NCBI GenBank assembly: GCA_039000515.1
Contig: JBCFYV010000100.1
Span: forward strand, 51,240,587-51,304,586
Length of the DNA stretch: 64,000 nt
Source: Timema cristinae
Lineage: Eukaryota > Arthropoda > Insecta > Phasmatodea > Timematidae
Direction of reading: 5' to 3'
Positions 25,510-38,625 of the stretch are shown in pieces. Numbering within the stretch: position 1 is the stretch's first letter; every line of letters begins with the position of its first letter. Made by a program: the position numbers and the translations under genes. The notes beneath the pieces are model-generated. The model saw only the letters and a list, made by a program, of their open reading frames with translations, ran no database searches and was not told the origin of the DNA.

Positions 25510-27056
25510 TCAACCTCTAGGAACTATTCTGATGTTATAGCCATTCACTAATTTTAGAGTTAGACCAAAAGTCCATCGATCTATTTCTTTCCTATCACAC
25601 GCCGGATGGACGGTGAAATGTCTCAGAACCGTCGCCAGAACTATCTTCATCTGGAACATGGCGTACTTGTAGCCAACACATTTTCTCAAACCGCCGGAAA
25701 ACGGAAGAAAACTGTACGGATGTCGGCCTTTGGAGCGCTCCGGTGAGAAGTTCTCCGGGTCGAACTCATCTGGGTTCGGGTAGATCTTGGGGTTGCGATG
25801 TAGAGAATAAATGTTAAATATTACGTCACAGCCTTTAGGTATAGTATAGTTTGTTATTTTGATATCTTCAGTTGTATTTCTTGGTACGAATGGCCCCGCC
25901 GGATAGAGACGAAGCGATTCTTTTATAACTTGTTCTGTGTATTTAAGGTTGTTTAAATCCTCCATTGATACTGAACGCTCCACGTCTTCTCCAAAAACAG
26001 CGTCAAGTTCTTCTTGTACTTTCCTCTGAACATCCTGGTGGAATCCTAGTAGCATCATCGTGACGCTAAGGCTGGTTGCAGTAGTTTCCATTCCTGCCAT
26101 GATGGTCCAGTTTATTTCTCCAATGATTTCTTTCTTTGTTAAAACACATTCATTATTTTCAATCATGTGAATCATGGAGTCTATTAGTGATGGTCTATCT
26201 TTATTGGGTGAGCTATCTGAGGTCGCTCTTGTTGATACTTGTTGATTGAGTTTCTCACGGTACTCCTTCGTCTTCTTTATGAAGAGCTCGTTACCAAACG
26301 AATTCACGTAATTTGTACACTCCGTCATTATTTTGTGGTACGATGTTAGACGAATTACAATTGGATTGAGCAGCCAAGGTTTGAAGAACATTTCTGTAAA
26401 AATGCCATTGACAGTATCAGTAGAATTGATATATTTTTCACTGGTTTTATCTTGATGGTTCATTTCAAAACCTAAAACGGTTTCACATATACTACCAAAA
26501 GAAAATTTGGTAAAATAATGAAATATATCAATAGTGTCTCTATTATTACACGTTCTTACCAAACGATTTACTAAGATTTTACTGTTTTTATTAAATACCT
26601 TAATAAAATATTGAAAATGACTGTATTGGAACGAAGAAAGGATAAACTTCCTGTGAATCCTCCATTGCTCCCTCCAATTGCAATTAAACCATCTCCTAAC
26701 GGATATTTATCTATCATATTCCTTACTCTTTCCCTTTCTAAACACTTATCACTGTTCATTAATATTTCTAGATCACGCGGATCCGAAACAAATATGAGTA
26801 AATACGGTCCAGCCCAGAATCGAAGTGTTGGAAAATATTTCCTTGTGAGACTTACGTATTTTTGATATGATTCTTCTTGAGTCCAGGCCAAGACATCCAG
26901 GATATTTCCTATTAGTGGATATGCTTTAGGTCCTGGTATCTTACTCGCCAGTTTCCTGATATGTCTGTGCTGCCACCACAGTTTTAATAAAAAGCCAACA
27001 CCGATAAATATAGCGATTAAGATCAATACCATAGTATTCAATTTCACAATTGACAT
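25510..27056 (-). pseudogene. CYP4-clan cytochrome P450, full length, one frameshift
   Basis: Microsomal heme-thiolate monooxygenase, about 515 codons, uninterrupted by introns. Start ATG is 27054-27056. An N-terminal hydrophobic anchor (MVLILIAIFIGVGFLL) is followed by the Pro-rich hinge IPGPKAYPLIGN. The C-terminal part has the I-helix AGMETT, K-helix ESLR, meander DEFDPENFSPERS and heme loop FSGGLRKCVG with the Cys ligand. The frame breaks near 26663-26669: the proximal frame ends at a TAG soon after, while the +1 frame carries the expected WRIHRKF helix-C segment and runs on to the TGA at 25510. One missing base would explain this, so it is either a very young pseudogene or a sequencing error. 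The usual CYP4 I-helix glutamate that cross-links heme is Ala here (MAGMETT). Confidence 0.88.
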
Positions 27057-27089
27057 TGTCAATGCCAATATTTAAGAAGGGTTTGGTTT

Positions 27090-27130
27090 AAACTAAAATT
27101 CACCTTTTTCAGTGATTCTATATAGAGCAC
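27090..27130 (-). promoter_or_regulatory. Candidate TATA box of the P450
   Basis: On the minus strand, CTATATAG at about 27118-27125 lies some 60-65 bases upstream of the proposed ATG, a sensible spacing for a short leader. Based on spacing only. Confidence 0.35.
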
Positions 27131-28120
27131 AAACTTTATTTAAACTCTACTAGACTACAATGAAGATTTTCCCCCTATTTTTTCGCTTTTATATACCTTG
27201 AATTTTAAAAACTGGTTTATCAATTCTGTATTTAAACTTATAATAATCATACACGTATAAAAACATAATTGTAGTTGACCTCGTGAATACGTACGTAAAG
27301 TGTTTTTTCTTGATTGTGTCAGATTTTTTTTTGAATTTACGAGTGCATAATAAATGTTGTGTAAATTTAAAAAAAATGTTATCGTTTGAAAGTGATATAA
27401 CACTCATATTTCAGGACAACTCCTTAAGGACCCAACAAATACCTTCTCAAATAAAATAAAATATGACAGATTCTTTTCTTATAATCATAATAAAAAGTGC
27501 ATTAGAAATGTCTCTTGATTGTCTAACAGATGGCCGCACGAACTCAAATAAAGTTCAATTTTAACAACCCCCCGTTTTCCCAGTACCCTTCAATTATTTA
27601 ACAGTAACAATAATCTTTTGGGGCTTTCACCCCATCTACCGTCGTCATCAGAAATAACTGCACGCACGACCCCCGACTGTTGGAGCCTCTCACTCCCTTT
27701 GTTTGATCTGGTCTTCTTGGGAGATGAAGGGTTTCATGCGTCCTAGGTGAGACTTAATATTTGCACCCCACAGTTTACTCTGTATAAAATAGAAAATAAA
27801 TACTAACCATTTGTGTGACGACACATAAGAATAATACGGTGTCAAAATAACTGTAAAATATTAATAAAATAGATAATGAAAATAAAAGGGAGACTTCCCT
27901 GCTTAATCAATGTGTGGAAAAATACTATCCCTTCGTTATTTCTTTTTCTCTTAATATTTTCGAAAGACATTAATTAAATATCAGAGTGATTAAACAACAA
28001 CGATTATATTGTTGATCAATCCTTAAAAACATATTTAATCATTGTAAAAAATAAAATATGTTTTTATTAGGATACTATTAATATTTTATTTAATACTCAA
28101 AAGTTCCTCTCTATACATAC

Positions 28121-28146
28121 AAACACACACACACACACACACACAC
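28121..28146. repeat. (CA)n microsatellite in copy 3
   Basis: Counterpart of 457-478 in block A. Confidence 0.9.
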
Positions 28147-28196
28147 GAGTTGCAGTTATCCGGCCATACGTGTTGTGGAATTTTTAAAAGTTTATT

Positions 28197-28380
28197 CCCG
28201 CGTCTTACTACCCGTTTGGTTTATACGCTTAATTACTAATTACGCTAATGGATTAAGAATTGGGGAGGTTGAAATTTAGAGGAAGTAAACTCGCATTTGT
28301 GTGGACGGAGAGTGGAAAACTATTTAGGAAAAAAACCCTCCACTTCTCCCGACCAGTATTCGATCAACTGATTATATCAG
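28197..28380 (-). repeat. SINE-2 fragment, copy 3
   Basis: Duplicate of 527-705, carried by the segmental duplication. Confidence 0.7.
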
Positions 28381-28410
28381 CACATGACTTATAAACCAAC
28401 TTAAATCTAG

Positions 28411-28560
28411 AACAAACACAACATCCAGCCCCCGGCCGTTAATTCATCACTGTGAAAGGTGAAACCCACATTTCAACAATGATAATCGTTTTGGCCATTC
28501 CATGAATCAAAACTGGGTCCCTTATTTCAGGAGACAGACACTCTACTGACTGTGCTAAGA
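28411..28560 (-). repeat. SINE-4, copy 3
   Basis: Duplicate of 741-890, carried by the segmental duplication. Confidence 0.6.
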
Positions 28561-28897
28561 TAAACCACGTAAATATTAGAACTCACCTCTATACCCTTCT
28601 CAACGGCGTTACGTGGTTTATAGATGACCCCATGCATTGTGGGTCTGAGATTGTTTCGAATGGCCATGGGGTGAGTTTACTCAATCATTAAAGCTTTTAA
28701 CAATGGTGGTAATATTACAATGCTTTATTTTCAGTTGTATGCCAAGTTAAAAAAATACCTATTCTCTTCGTTTACAGGCCTTAATATACTGACTAGTTTT
28801 TCAAAATATTACCCTATAGGAAACAAACACGGATTCTGTCAGATGTCGTAGACTGACTGATAAGGCTGGTGCCTTACTACCCTCCGAACTCAAATGG

Positions 28898-29460
28898 CAG
28901 TAGTTTCCAAACCAAGGGTCACAACCCTATTTGGGGTCATGGTGTTTTTGGGTGTAGTCACTGGGCTTATTGAAGCAATCTACTTTATTAATTTATTAGA
29001 AAATCAATGAAAATGATAAAACTGCTTGTGCTTTTCTTGGTTACAATTCCTTAGGTGTCATAAGCAGCCTATTGGCTGAGTTTCGTTGAAATCATGACGT
29101 ACTAAATACTCCCGGGGTTGGATGATTCTCTTTTGCGACATCTTAATCACATTAGTATAGTCATAATATTAGCAATTTATAGTAAATTAAACAACTATTT
29201 GTGGATATGTGTGCTTAAAGTTACACTTGTTTGGTTTTCTTGGTGGCGGGGTTGTTTTACATCACCCACAAAGCAAATAAGGGTACATTTACTATACAAT
29301 ATACTAATCTAATAACTGTAATTACTTTCGGATAGCCGTGGGTACAGTGAAAACATAATTAAAAACTATGATTTGAATGACTGTAGGCAATACAGCTGTC
29401 GTGACGGTGCCAGGGATAACAATTGTGGTACAGCTGCGCGTAAGGTTGGAAACCACTACT
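28898..29460. mobile_element. hAT-type MITE, copy 3
   Basis: Duplicate of 1227-1801 with the same inverted ends and a short internal deletion near 29425. Confidence 0.6.
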
Positions 29461-30298
29461 ATAATACATTTATTTACAATAATATTTTTACAATTTTAAT
29501 ATTACATAAAGCATATAAAGTCATCCCTGAATTCCCCTTTTTACAGTGCTAATTTATTTAATGAGAATATATATATTTATAATTATTACTAACAAGTCAC
29601 TTATTTAAAAAAAATCATTAGCAATTAATTATTGAAAATGACATGTTTGTTAGTAGAAATGTTATTCTCATAGCAAATAATTGTTTTCTCTGGTCCCTAT
29701 AGCATGTAAAACAATAAAATTGAACCTTTGTTGTTCAAACTTCTCAATTACGGTGTCATCTGACACATTTACGACCTATAAAGTTTAGCATCTCCTCTAT
29801 CACCTCTCGACTACAGTAGAAATAATTCCATCTAATTAATGGAATCATGTGTGTAAGCACGTGATAAACTATTTGTGAAGGTTATCTAAGTAGTCTTGTG
29901 TAATTCTTATTCTATTCAGAGAAGTCCTCCTTGGCCAAAGTCAAATGCTTCGGGCGTTGGATTTAATGCGATGAGGAACCTGCATTCAAGTTAATAATTA
30001 TATTCCTGTTATAAACCTTCTCGAACAAGCAATAAATGCATTTAAATTGTAAACAGCTCCCTACATCAGTCTTACATCTATTATTATTACTATCTAGCAA
30101 AAGTTATATCTGAATAAAATCAAGGCTTTGTTTTTATATATTATTGAAATCGGCTGGAGGGTACGTGGGCTTATATTACACGCATATCTTAATATCGTCC
30201 CTGGTTTGAATCCCCTGATAAGAAATATACGACCCAGGTCCCGATAATTCTAAGTAGACAAATGAACTGCTTCGCAAGTTCCGGTTGTACCACAACAG

Positions 30299-30420
30299 GC
30301 ACCAATTTTGAGACTTATACGCCAATATTTAGTGCTGATTTTGTACCTAAAGAATATCCTAGTCTCATAATTTGTATCACAATAGTCTCCATGAAAACAA
30401 CTTAAAATGAGAATTGGTGC
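30299..30420. mobile_element. Short palindromic MITE, copy 3
   Basis: Duplicate of 2640-2762, with the GCACCAATT inverted ends intact. Confidence 0.65.
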
Positions 30421-31920
30421 ATCTCCTACCAAGGTATTTATGAGACTTCAGTTCGCTCAACACATACATGAGCGTGGTGACTCTGTCGTCCGCTACCCTA
30501 GTGAAACTATTACTAAATATGAATTATAAAACAAACAAAATACGTTGGTTTTATTTACGTTGGTCCTAAATATAATGTTTAGTAATAAATAACTAAAATA
30601 ACTTAATGTTAGCTAATCAATGTGCATCTTTAAATGGTAAAACATAACCCCTAATAGTTGGACAAGCTTATAAAAATTACAGGAAGGGAAGCGGAAGGCG
30701 GGGGGATGATGGGATGCCTGAGCTAACTATGCGCAGGGCGTCAACAACATAATCCCGAGGTCTGACTGTGTTACAAAGATATATTAGTTTAGTTATATGG
30801 AGATCCAGTTCTGGGAGACTCAATACAAACACTAGCAGAATGATAGAATAAGTTTATTAAATAGTCGTATAAATATCTTGTTGCTATGGTTACAATACTT
30901 CATATAGAGTTGCAAAATTCCTCCTTTGCGAGCCCGAGTGATCAAATGGACTGACAATCACTTGGTAAACAGTACATTTATGTGAATGTAACTTATAACA
31001 AACAGTTAACTGTACGAGAGAGAGGTCAGTTATTTGACTAATAAATCGTTTATTAGAAACTTATAACTTAATATAAAATAATTACTTAGAGTGTAGCTGA
31101 TGGTCGGACAGTAGCGAATCTTGTCCCTGCGCGATGACGACTGGGACAGTGAAATGAAAATCCAAACTTTCACAGGAAAATGATTTTAACCACGGCGGAA
31201 AGATCAAATGTGGAAATTACTGTAAGGATAACTGAACCAGATTCAAAATAAAATTTTCCTACAGAAAATATTTCAAGTGATAATTAAGTGAATTCAGCAA
31301 ATACATTATAAGGTTCTTAATAGTTATAATTTAATTTTTTCTTGATATTATAACTATACTTTTTAATATCTTGAATTACAAATTTCTAGAGGTACTAACT
31401 ACAATCTGGCATACTTTGAACCCGTCTATTCCATGACAAAATCATTTGATGAGTTTCATTGTGACGTCACTACAGCAAACAAATATTCGGATAAAATGTG
31501 AGTTGAAATAACAAGTTCATTGTTGGACAAGAGAAGATTCTCTACTCAATGCTTTTAGACTCGTATAAGAGAACAAGTAGTCAATGACTGATAATATTTA
31601 TTTTAGACGTGTCTAGAGCAGTTTAGCCTTCGTTTGAAGTACTAGGCTATAAACCATATATATACACGTAAAAAAAATTGGCATAATATCTTTAAAAATA
31701 TTCAACATTTTAATTTAAGACATTGATATATGGCACAAAAATATATAGAAATAATTGATTAATAAATTTGTTTAGTTAATTGATGTAATAAATCGAAATT
31801 GCAAATTAAAAGGTATAATTAGGTTAACTTATGGTAATAAAATATTGTCAAATTATGAACACTATACTGATAAAAAATTAATTCATCATCAATTTACAAT
31901 ATATATTGTTCTGATAAGTT

Positions 31921-32559
31921 TAAAATACACGAAAACACGTTAAAAAAGAATCGTAAAACTTACAAATAACAGATTAGGTTAAACAAAACAATGTTCAATT
32001 TCAAATAAGTTAAGAATTCTAATTATTAAATATTTGTTAAAAAGTTAACATCTACAAATAGGTTAAAGTGAAATGATTGAGTATTGATATACAACGAATT
32101 TAAGATATGCAAATCTAATGAAACAATGCTTAAGGTTTAAATAAGTATTAAAGTTAAGAAGTATAAAATTTAATTTATAGGTTAACAAACTTGAGAAGGA
32201 TTTAAATAAAGTAGAGAATTTTGTAACATTCTAGGTATTATCTGTTTTTGTTTGTTTCATTAATCCTTATACATTTCCAGCATTGTAAAGATGCTGTAAT
32301 ACACAATCCGACATATTTCTACTCATATGTGTCATAATAATGGAAACTGTAAAACGAAATTAAAGAAGCATGAAGACAAAATGATATTAAGGAATTAATA
32401 GTGAATGAGAAATACTGTTAACCAAAAATGAATTCATAAAAGAATAAAAATTACTAAACAAACAAACTTAAAAAAGTCGTTTTGAAGGACACTATGTGTT
32501 GATACGAGAGCAAGATATCAACTGATTTAGGTGTGGTCCGAGAAAAGCAAAGTGTGTGA
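31921..32559. other. AT-rich DNA, nothing recognised
   Basis: Low-complexity A/T-rich sequence with no frame, repeat or motif I can support. It separates the duplicon array from the minisatellite. Confidence 0.6.
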
Positions 32560-33350
32560 AAACACACATGGAGTACATGAGATAGTAGAGGAAGCTAGGA
32601 TGAGATGGTATGGTCATGTAATGAGGATGTTGGAGTACATGAGATAGTAGAGGAAGCTAGGATGAGATGGTATGGTCATGTAATGATGATTTGGATAATG
32701 AGATAGTAGGAAGCAGGTGAGATGGTATGGTCATGTAATGAGATGTTGGAGTACATGAGATAGTAGAGGAAGCTAGGATGAGATGGTATGGTCATGTAAT
32801 GAGATGTTGGAGTACATGAGATAGTAGAGGAAGCTAGGATGAGATGGTATGGTCATGTAATGATGATGTTGGAGTACATGAGATAGTAGAGGAAGCAAGG
32901 ATGAGATGGTATGGTCATGTAATGAGGATGTTAGAGTACATGAGATAGTAGAGGAAGCAAGGTGAGATGGTATGGTCATGTAATGAGGATGTTGGAGTAC
33001 ATGAGATAGTAGAGGAAGCTAGGATGAGATGGTATGGTCATGTAATGATGATGTTGAGTACATGAGATAGTAGGGGAAGCAAGGATGAGATGGTATGGTC
33101 ATGTAATGATGATGTTGGAGTACATGAGATAGTAGAGAAGCAAGGTGAGATGGTATGGTCATGTAATGATGATGTTGGAGTACATGAGATAGTAGAGGAA
33201 GCTAGGATGAGATGGTATGGTCATGTAATGAGATGTTGGAGTACATGAGATAGTAGAGGAAGCTAGGATGAGATGGTATGGTCATGTAATGATGATGTTA
33301 GAGTACATGAGATAGTAGAGCAAGCAAGGCTGAGATGGTATGGTATGTAA
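32560..33350 (+). repeat. 61-bp minisatellite derived from a LINE RT C-terminus
   Basis: About 13 tandem units, average spacing near 61 bp, each with GAGATAGTAGAGGAAGCTAG then GATGAGATGGTATGGTCATG. On the plus strand one unit reads EIVEEARMRWYGHVMRM, the well-known RWYGHV-type segment near the C-terminus of many LINE reverse transcriptases. The units differ by 1-3-base indels, so no long frame survives. The first unit is preceded by related non-repeated LINE-like DNA. Confidence 0.85.
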
Positions 33351-33549
33351 TGAGGATGGAAGTAATAAGTTACAAGGATGATGATAAAGATGCAGTATAA
33401 GATACATATATAATATAAAGGTACTGAAAGGGAAAATATCGGGCCTAGTTGGGATTTGGATGTTCACTGCAAAAATTTATTTCACTTGCGTCTGATAAAA
33501 CCAAAAAACTCCAAATTAATTGTTACAGTCTCACTAGAGTTGCATTGAT

Positions 33550-33606
33550 TTAGCTTCCATACATTTGAACAAGCACTATCTCGTAGGTGAAGATGGACGC
33601 TCCCAT
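33550..33606 (-). CDS. Gustatory receptor last exon (TM7, TYxxxxxQ motif)
   Basis: Encodes 18 residues plus stop TAA, beginning MGASIF and carrying TYEIVLVQM, the TYhxxxxxQF signature that ends TM7 of insect gustatory receptors (the final F is M here). It is preceded on the minus strand by a pyrimidine-rich acceptor, TCTTTTCTTTCAG. It opens in phase 0, matching the phase-0 donor of 39089-39000 and the known conserved final intron of the family. Confidence 0.85.
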   Translation of the reverse strand: MGASIFTYEIVLVQMYGS

Positions 33607-36600
33607 CTGAAAGAAAAGAAGAGTTGTGTCAATAGTTGTTTCCAAGATTCAGACATCTTATAGCTAGAACCTTGCGAAATTAGAAAAATTCCCAAGTAGC
33701 AAAGGAGAGTACAAGGTTGGAATATATGAGAATGTTTAGGGGGTGGGGAAGGAGGGCAAAGAGAAGACTCCTACTTTTCTTTTAATTTGGGGTAATAATC
33801 AAGCCTTTAACCAAATTTTTAGGCAAGTATATTTTTAAATGTATCTATTTATTTGCAAGGCCGTAGACAGCTAATAATTTCAGAGAGAGGTGTTTTGGGC
33901 ACATCCTCCAACTAATGGAAGCTAGAAATAATTATAATTTATAAACAGTTTTAGAAGCTATCTGAAGTGATTCTTTTATAGGAACATAACCCCCTAACTG
34001 CCGAAGGCTAGAAAAAACTCTAAATAATAAACACCTCTAGAATTTCACTAAAGTGCTTTTTATGGTAACACATCCTCTTAATTTGTACTTGTATTTTAAT
34101 TTTTATATTGTTTGTACCAAATATAAAGTGATTTTGTTCATAAAATTCTTGGTATGGTTTGAGTCCCCAAAACTTCTCCCCTAGCGACTGCCTTTTTTAT
34201 TTGTTCATACTAGAATTTTAAAGCTACGAAGCTTTTTCAGTGTAACTTGAATTCTTATTTATTTCAGTTTTTCCGCATCTAAGCTAAATATCCAATTGAG
34301 CCTGAATATATTTATTTATATTTGCAAATATTATTCAAATCGTGAATTTTCGATTTAAAAACTAAACTAACTTTATTATAGCGGTTGCAACATTCTAAAT
34401 TTATGATACAACTTTTCGTTTTGTGGCCATCGCTTTGATAAATTAAAAGCGTTAAAATTTTAGTTTTTAGGTTTTTTCACTGCAAGCCCGGAATATCTTC
34501 AATTAACCATAGCATTGGGATAGGTAAAATTTAGAGGAAATGTACACTTATTTACTTGGAGGGATATTAGGATAAACTACCACTGGCCCGAATTAAAATC
34601 CTTACTTCACCTCCACCAACAAACCAAACCAAAAGATCGTCACATTAAACCTGCATGTCCTCTAATGCTTGTATTAATTATTATAAATTGATTATAATTA
34701 TGATTATATGTGACTAATATGTAGTAAAATAGAACCAATAAGCCCGGGGCTAGGGGATGGTTTTATATTATGCAACATCATTACAAAGCTGCCACAGTGA
34801 ACAAGTAAGCAGGAAGCTATCAGAATGGAATAGCCAAAAGGAAATTAAAATTAAGCAGTAGCTAGGTCGTTTTTAGTACGTCAACAACTTACGTTTCTAT
34901 TAGAATTTCACATGTCTATCTCCCCACAGAGATCCCCTCCTCCCCCTCGTCAGCGTCAGAGGCTCAAGACCTGAGTGTTCCCCCATGTCTATCTCCCCAC
35001 AGAGATCCCTGACGTCTATCCATCCCAACAGAACTCTTGTAACAAACCTATCACCTGATGGCAGGACATTATTTGGGACTTCGCGGGCATTCTCGGGCAG
35101 GAACATTTGGACGAAGATTATCAAGGAGAAAAAAGACTGATTGGACGAAAAAACAAAAAACAAAAAAAAACCCACCTGTAAGTCTACATACACACTGATA
35201 AGACTGTGTTGGGACTGTGTTCGTACCGTGCTGGACCGTGACCTTGGGAAATCACTTTTGAAACGATCCAAGACGACACAGTCACGGCACGGCCTGAGCA
35301 CAGTCTTATGAGTGTGAATCAAAAACGGTCTTACAAGGTAACTCTTATGGAATGGCCTGTTCGAGATTGTTGGCAGCACGACACAGTCCCAGCACAGTCT
35401 GCGCACAGTCCTATCAGTGTGAATCAACCTTTAAATCTGTCACAAGTTATCTGCGATCGTGAGTCCAGGGGCAAGAGCTGGTGGCGGAGTGGTAGGAGAT
35501 ATTTCAAGGTCGTATAGAGATAGACCGCTGGAGACTATGGAGTGTAATGCAACGTGTCGTCGCTTTCGCGGCAAGATCAAATGAGGCAGAAGCTTCCCTA
35601 TCCTTCTCGCATAGCAGCACTATTTAGCCGTGGGCATTTTCCCTCCTTCCCTTCTCGTCTCGTCCTCACTTTGGACGCTCCGAGTACTTGGGTCGTGTAG
35701 AATGAGTAGGCCTAATTTATAAATTTCACGCCGTGTATTGTAGAGATCGCACGCAGTGTAGTGTATTTTGATTTACTGCTTATAGATAAATTTATGTCCC
35801 TTATCATTTAACCCACTAAATTACACGAGGCATTTAATCAAGGCAATTAAATTATTGGCAACTAAACGGATACATACCTCAGTGGCTGCATGGTTTAAGG
35901 CGCTACTATCGTGCTAGACTAGACCACCGATGACGAGGAGATTAAAGTTCGAAAATTGGTCGAGTATAGTGAGTGGGGTTCTCCAAAATGGGTTTCCACT
36001 CCCCCTCCACGCAAATTCGAGTACACTTCCTCGAATTGTAACCATTCTAACCCCTAGAACTAGTAATGTAACTATTACATAAGCGTATAACCCAAATGGG
36101 AAATAAGATATGGTGATAAAAATACAACTAAACCGAAAGTAATTAATTTAATTTTAGCAGTAATTTTTATACAAATAATGTGGCTATTGCGATAAAGCTA
36201 TATATTATTTCTGTTGTGTGTTGGTGGAGGAGAGAGGAGAGTGACGCAAATACCAAGGGCGCAAGGGAGCCTAGTTACACCTCTGCTGATTTCCCCTGAA
36301 AAAACTCCACAGCAACCCGCACCACTGAGCTATTAAGCTACACAACACCTCGACCGTCTAAGCTAAGTTCCATAATATGTATATCTTGATTTTAATTAGG
36401 AGAACAGTTTAAAGAATTCAAATATATCTGTTTGTGTTCAACATTGATAACATTTTACTTTATTATTTATGTTATTTTATAGGTATTGATAGTATCTATC
36501 AAAAGTGACGGCTGCAGATCACATGATTTGATGTATGAATATATAAAAATTGTTTTAGTAACTTTAGTAATCACCAAATACACCTTCTTCCTACCAAAAT

Positions 36601-37923
36601 CAGGATATATTATGATTCTACTGAGAAGGAACGTTTATAAAATATGCATACTTTCAATTTTTTGTTTTTGCCAACATTGATAAGAATTTTCTTACTATAT
36701 TATTAGTGTTCTTTCTATTATTAATTAAAAGTGATAGCTGATTTGACGTCTAAATATATGATTTTTTTTAGGTAGGTGAATTTTTGATTCTCAAAAAAAT
36801 GTATTCCTGTTTAAATCGAATTGTAACTAGAAACAACATTTTTTTTTTTTTTTTTGGGTGACCTGGTGGTCTAGGGGTAAGGTGTCAGACTTCTATGCTG
36901 GCGGCCGGGGTTCAATCCTCGGTCCCGGCAAAGATTTATCTAATTACCAAACCCTTCCTTCACCTCTGACAAGACATCTGGTGAATGTGAGGAATGCCAG
37001 GTCTCCACCGTGGTTCGGATTCCACGTTAAACTGTAGGTCCTTCATTTCATCTCACAATCACCCTACCATTACACATTAGCGTAAGTGCGTATAACCCGA
37101 ACGGGTAGTAAGACGCGGTGCTAATAATAATAATAATAATAATGTTTTTTCTTTTTAAAAATAGCTATAAAAAAGAGCAGCAGTTATTTGACCTATGTCC
37201 CAGTCCTTGTTGTGGAAATAATATCAAATTAAAAAACTAAACTACAACAGGTTTATGTTCATCTAACAATGGTTTTTTTCTAATGTTTCTCTCACAAAAA
37301 TTAAAACCTATTATTGATTGAATTGGCTACATTTATATTTGAATTGGTCTTTGATTGCTTTTTCAATATTTGTAGTTGAATACCTGCCCGGGTTCGTAAA
37401 TGTGGATACAGATGGTATTTTGGTGATCTGAGCAGGGCCTTATTAGATACCTTTAAGACAACAATGTCAGGCTCATATTAGGTAAATATCCACTCAGATG
37501 CTTGCTTTCTTTCTTTCATAAGGATTTTTATTTATTTTCACTTAAAATCTATTTACATACATATTAATAAGCACAAAATTGAAAATAATAATTTTTCCCA
37601 ACCCCTTGGGGTTCTTGAAAATAACATTAATATCGAAAATAATAAAAGTTTATGCAGTTTGTTGTATCCCCAAATAGGGCTCATTTCCCATATTGTGGGG
37701 GGTTTGTTGTTCTCCCTCACACGGCACATAAGACCTGGTCGGCCATGTTTGACAGGATGATGGTGGATTCACTACACTCATGCCCCCCGGTCCCCCATCT
37801 ACCCACCCAATCTCTCCTAACACGGCCTATTGGCCGGCATCGCCCGCTATCTGACCTCCCCTCCCCCCCAATTGCTTGCTTTTGGTGCCAAAAATACTAA
37901 ACTTGCCCACTTTTTCCTCAGCT

Positions 37924-37967
<44 letters not shown>

Positions 37968-38575
37968 GTAGACACAGTCACATCATTACAATATCAACAA
38001 ATCAAGTTAACCTAAAGAAACAAACACAGTAGTGGTGACTAGAATTGCCCTGTATTAGGACGAATGCAGACAATTATTATTAAATTATTTAAGACATATC
38101 AAGGTGTCAAATTGGTGTCTCCAAAATCTGTAATCCCCTTCTCCTCCGCTTAGACATTGGGTCGATTAAACGTTTTGAATCGACTAACCCGCATCGGTGG
38201 CCAAGTGGTCTAATTGCCACGCTCCTTTATTTTGGTTTGTAGGTCCCAGGAGGTTAAGGTTCGAATACTGGGTGGGTGTACTGAGTGTTGTTTTTCCTCC
38301 ACGAACACGAGTGCATTTATTTTATAGTCTAGTTTAAATACCATATTTTTTATAATTAATATGAATAACGTAGTGAGGAAAATAACCATTGGTTCTAATT
38401 ATCGATTTCAAATATTTGTGAAAAAAATATCTGATATTAAATACAATATATATATTTTTTAAGTTTTACTAAGGATGTTTGGATTTAATCAGTCATACAT
38501 ATTTATTCAAAAACATTCCCTGGATTACATATGCCAAGAGTATAAACATAAGTGCACTTTCTAAAAAATACTATA

Positions 38576-38625
<50 letters not shown>

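Larger units (their letters stand above)
19878..27676. repeat. Tandem duplicon, copy 2 (block B + P450)
   Basis: Starts with GTAAACAGTACATTTATGTG, matching copy 1 at about 3304 and copy 3 at about 30965. It lacks block A, the LINE and the TTAA element, so it preserves both pre-insertion sites (near 20330-20360 and 24902-24905). It carries the only full-length P450. Confidence 0.85.
27677..31920. repeat. Tandem duplicon, copy 3 (block A + deleted block B)
   Basis: 27677-30960 matches 1-3300; 30960-31140 matches the start of B; then the sequence jumps near 31150-31165 to the part of B equivalent to 21605 in copy 2, so about 1.5 kb of B is missing. Similarity fades at about 31920. No P450 follows, so the unit is incomplete. 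Confidence 0.85.

Noticed and set aside
34900..35427. Minus-strand open frame of 175 codons
   Set aside because: It runs through the direct repeat and the inverted ends of the CACACTGATA MITE, the translation repeats itself accordingly, and no protein family is recognisable.
36856..36930. tRNA gene
   Set aside because: Box A and B are present but the sequence continues into a SINE body and tail, and the same head recurs at 56382 and 60959.
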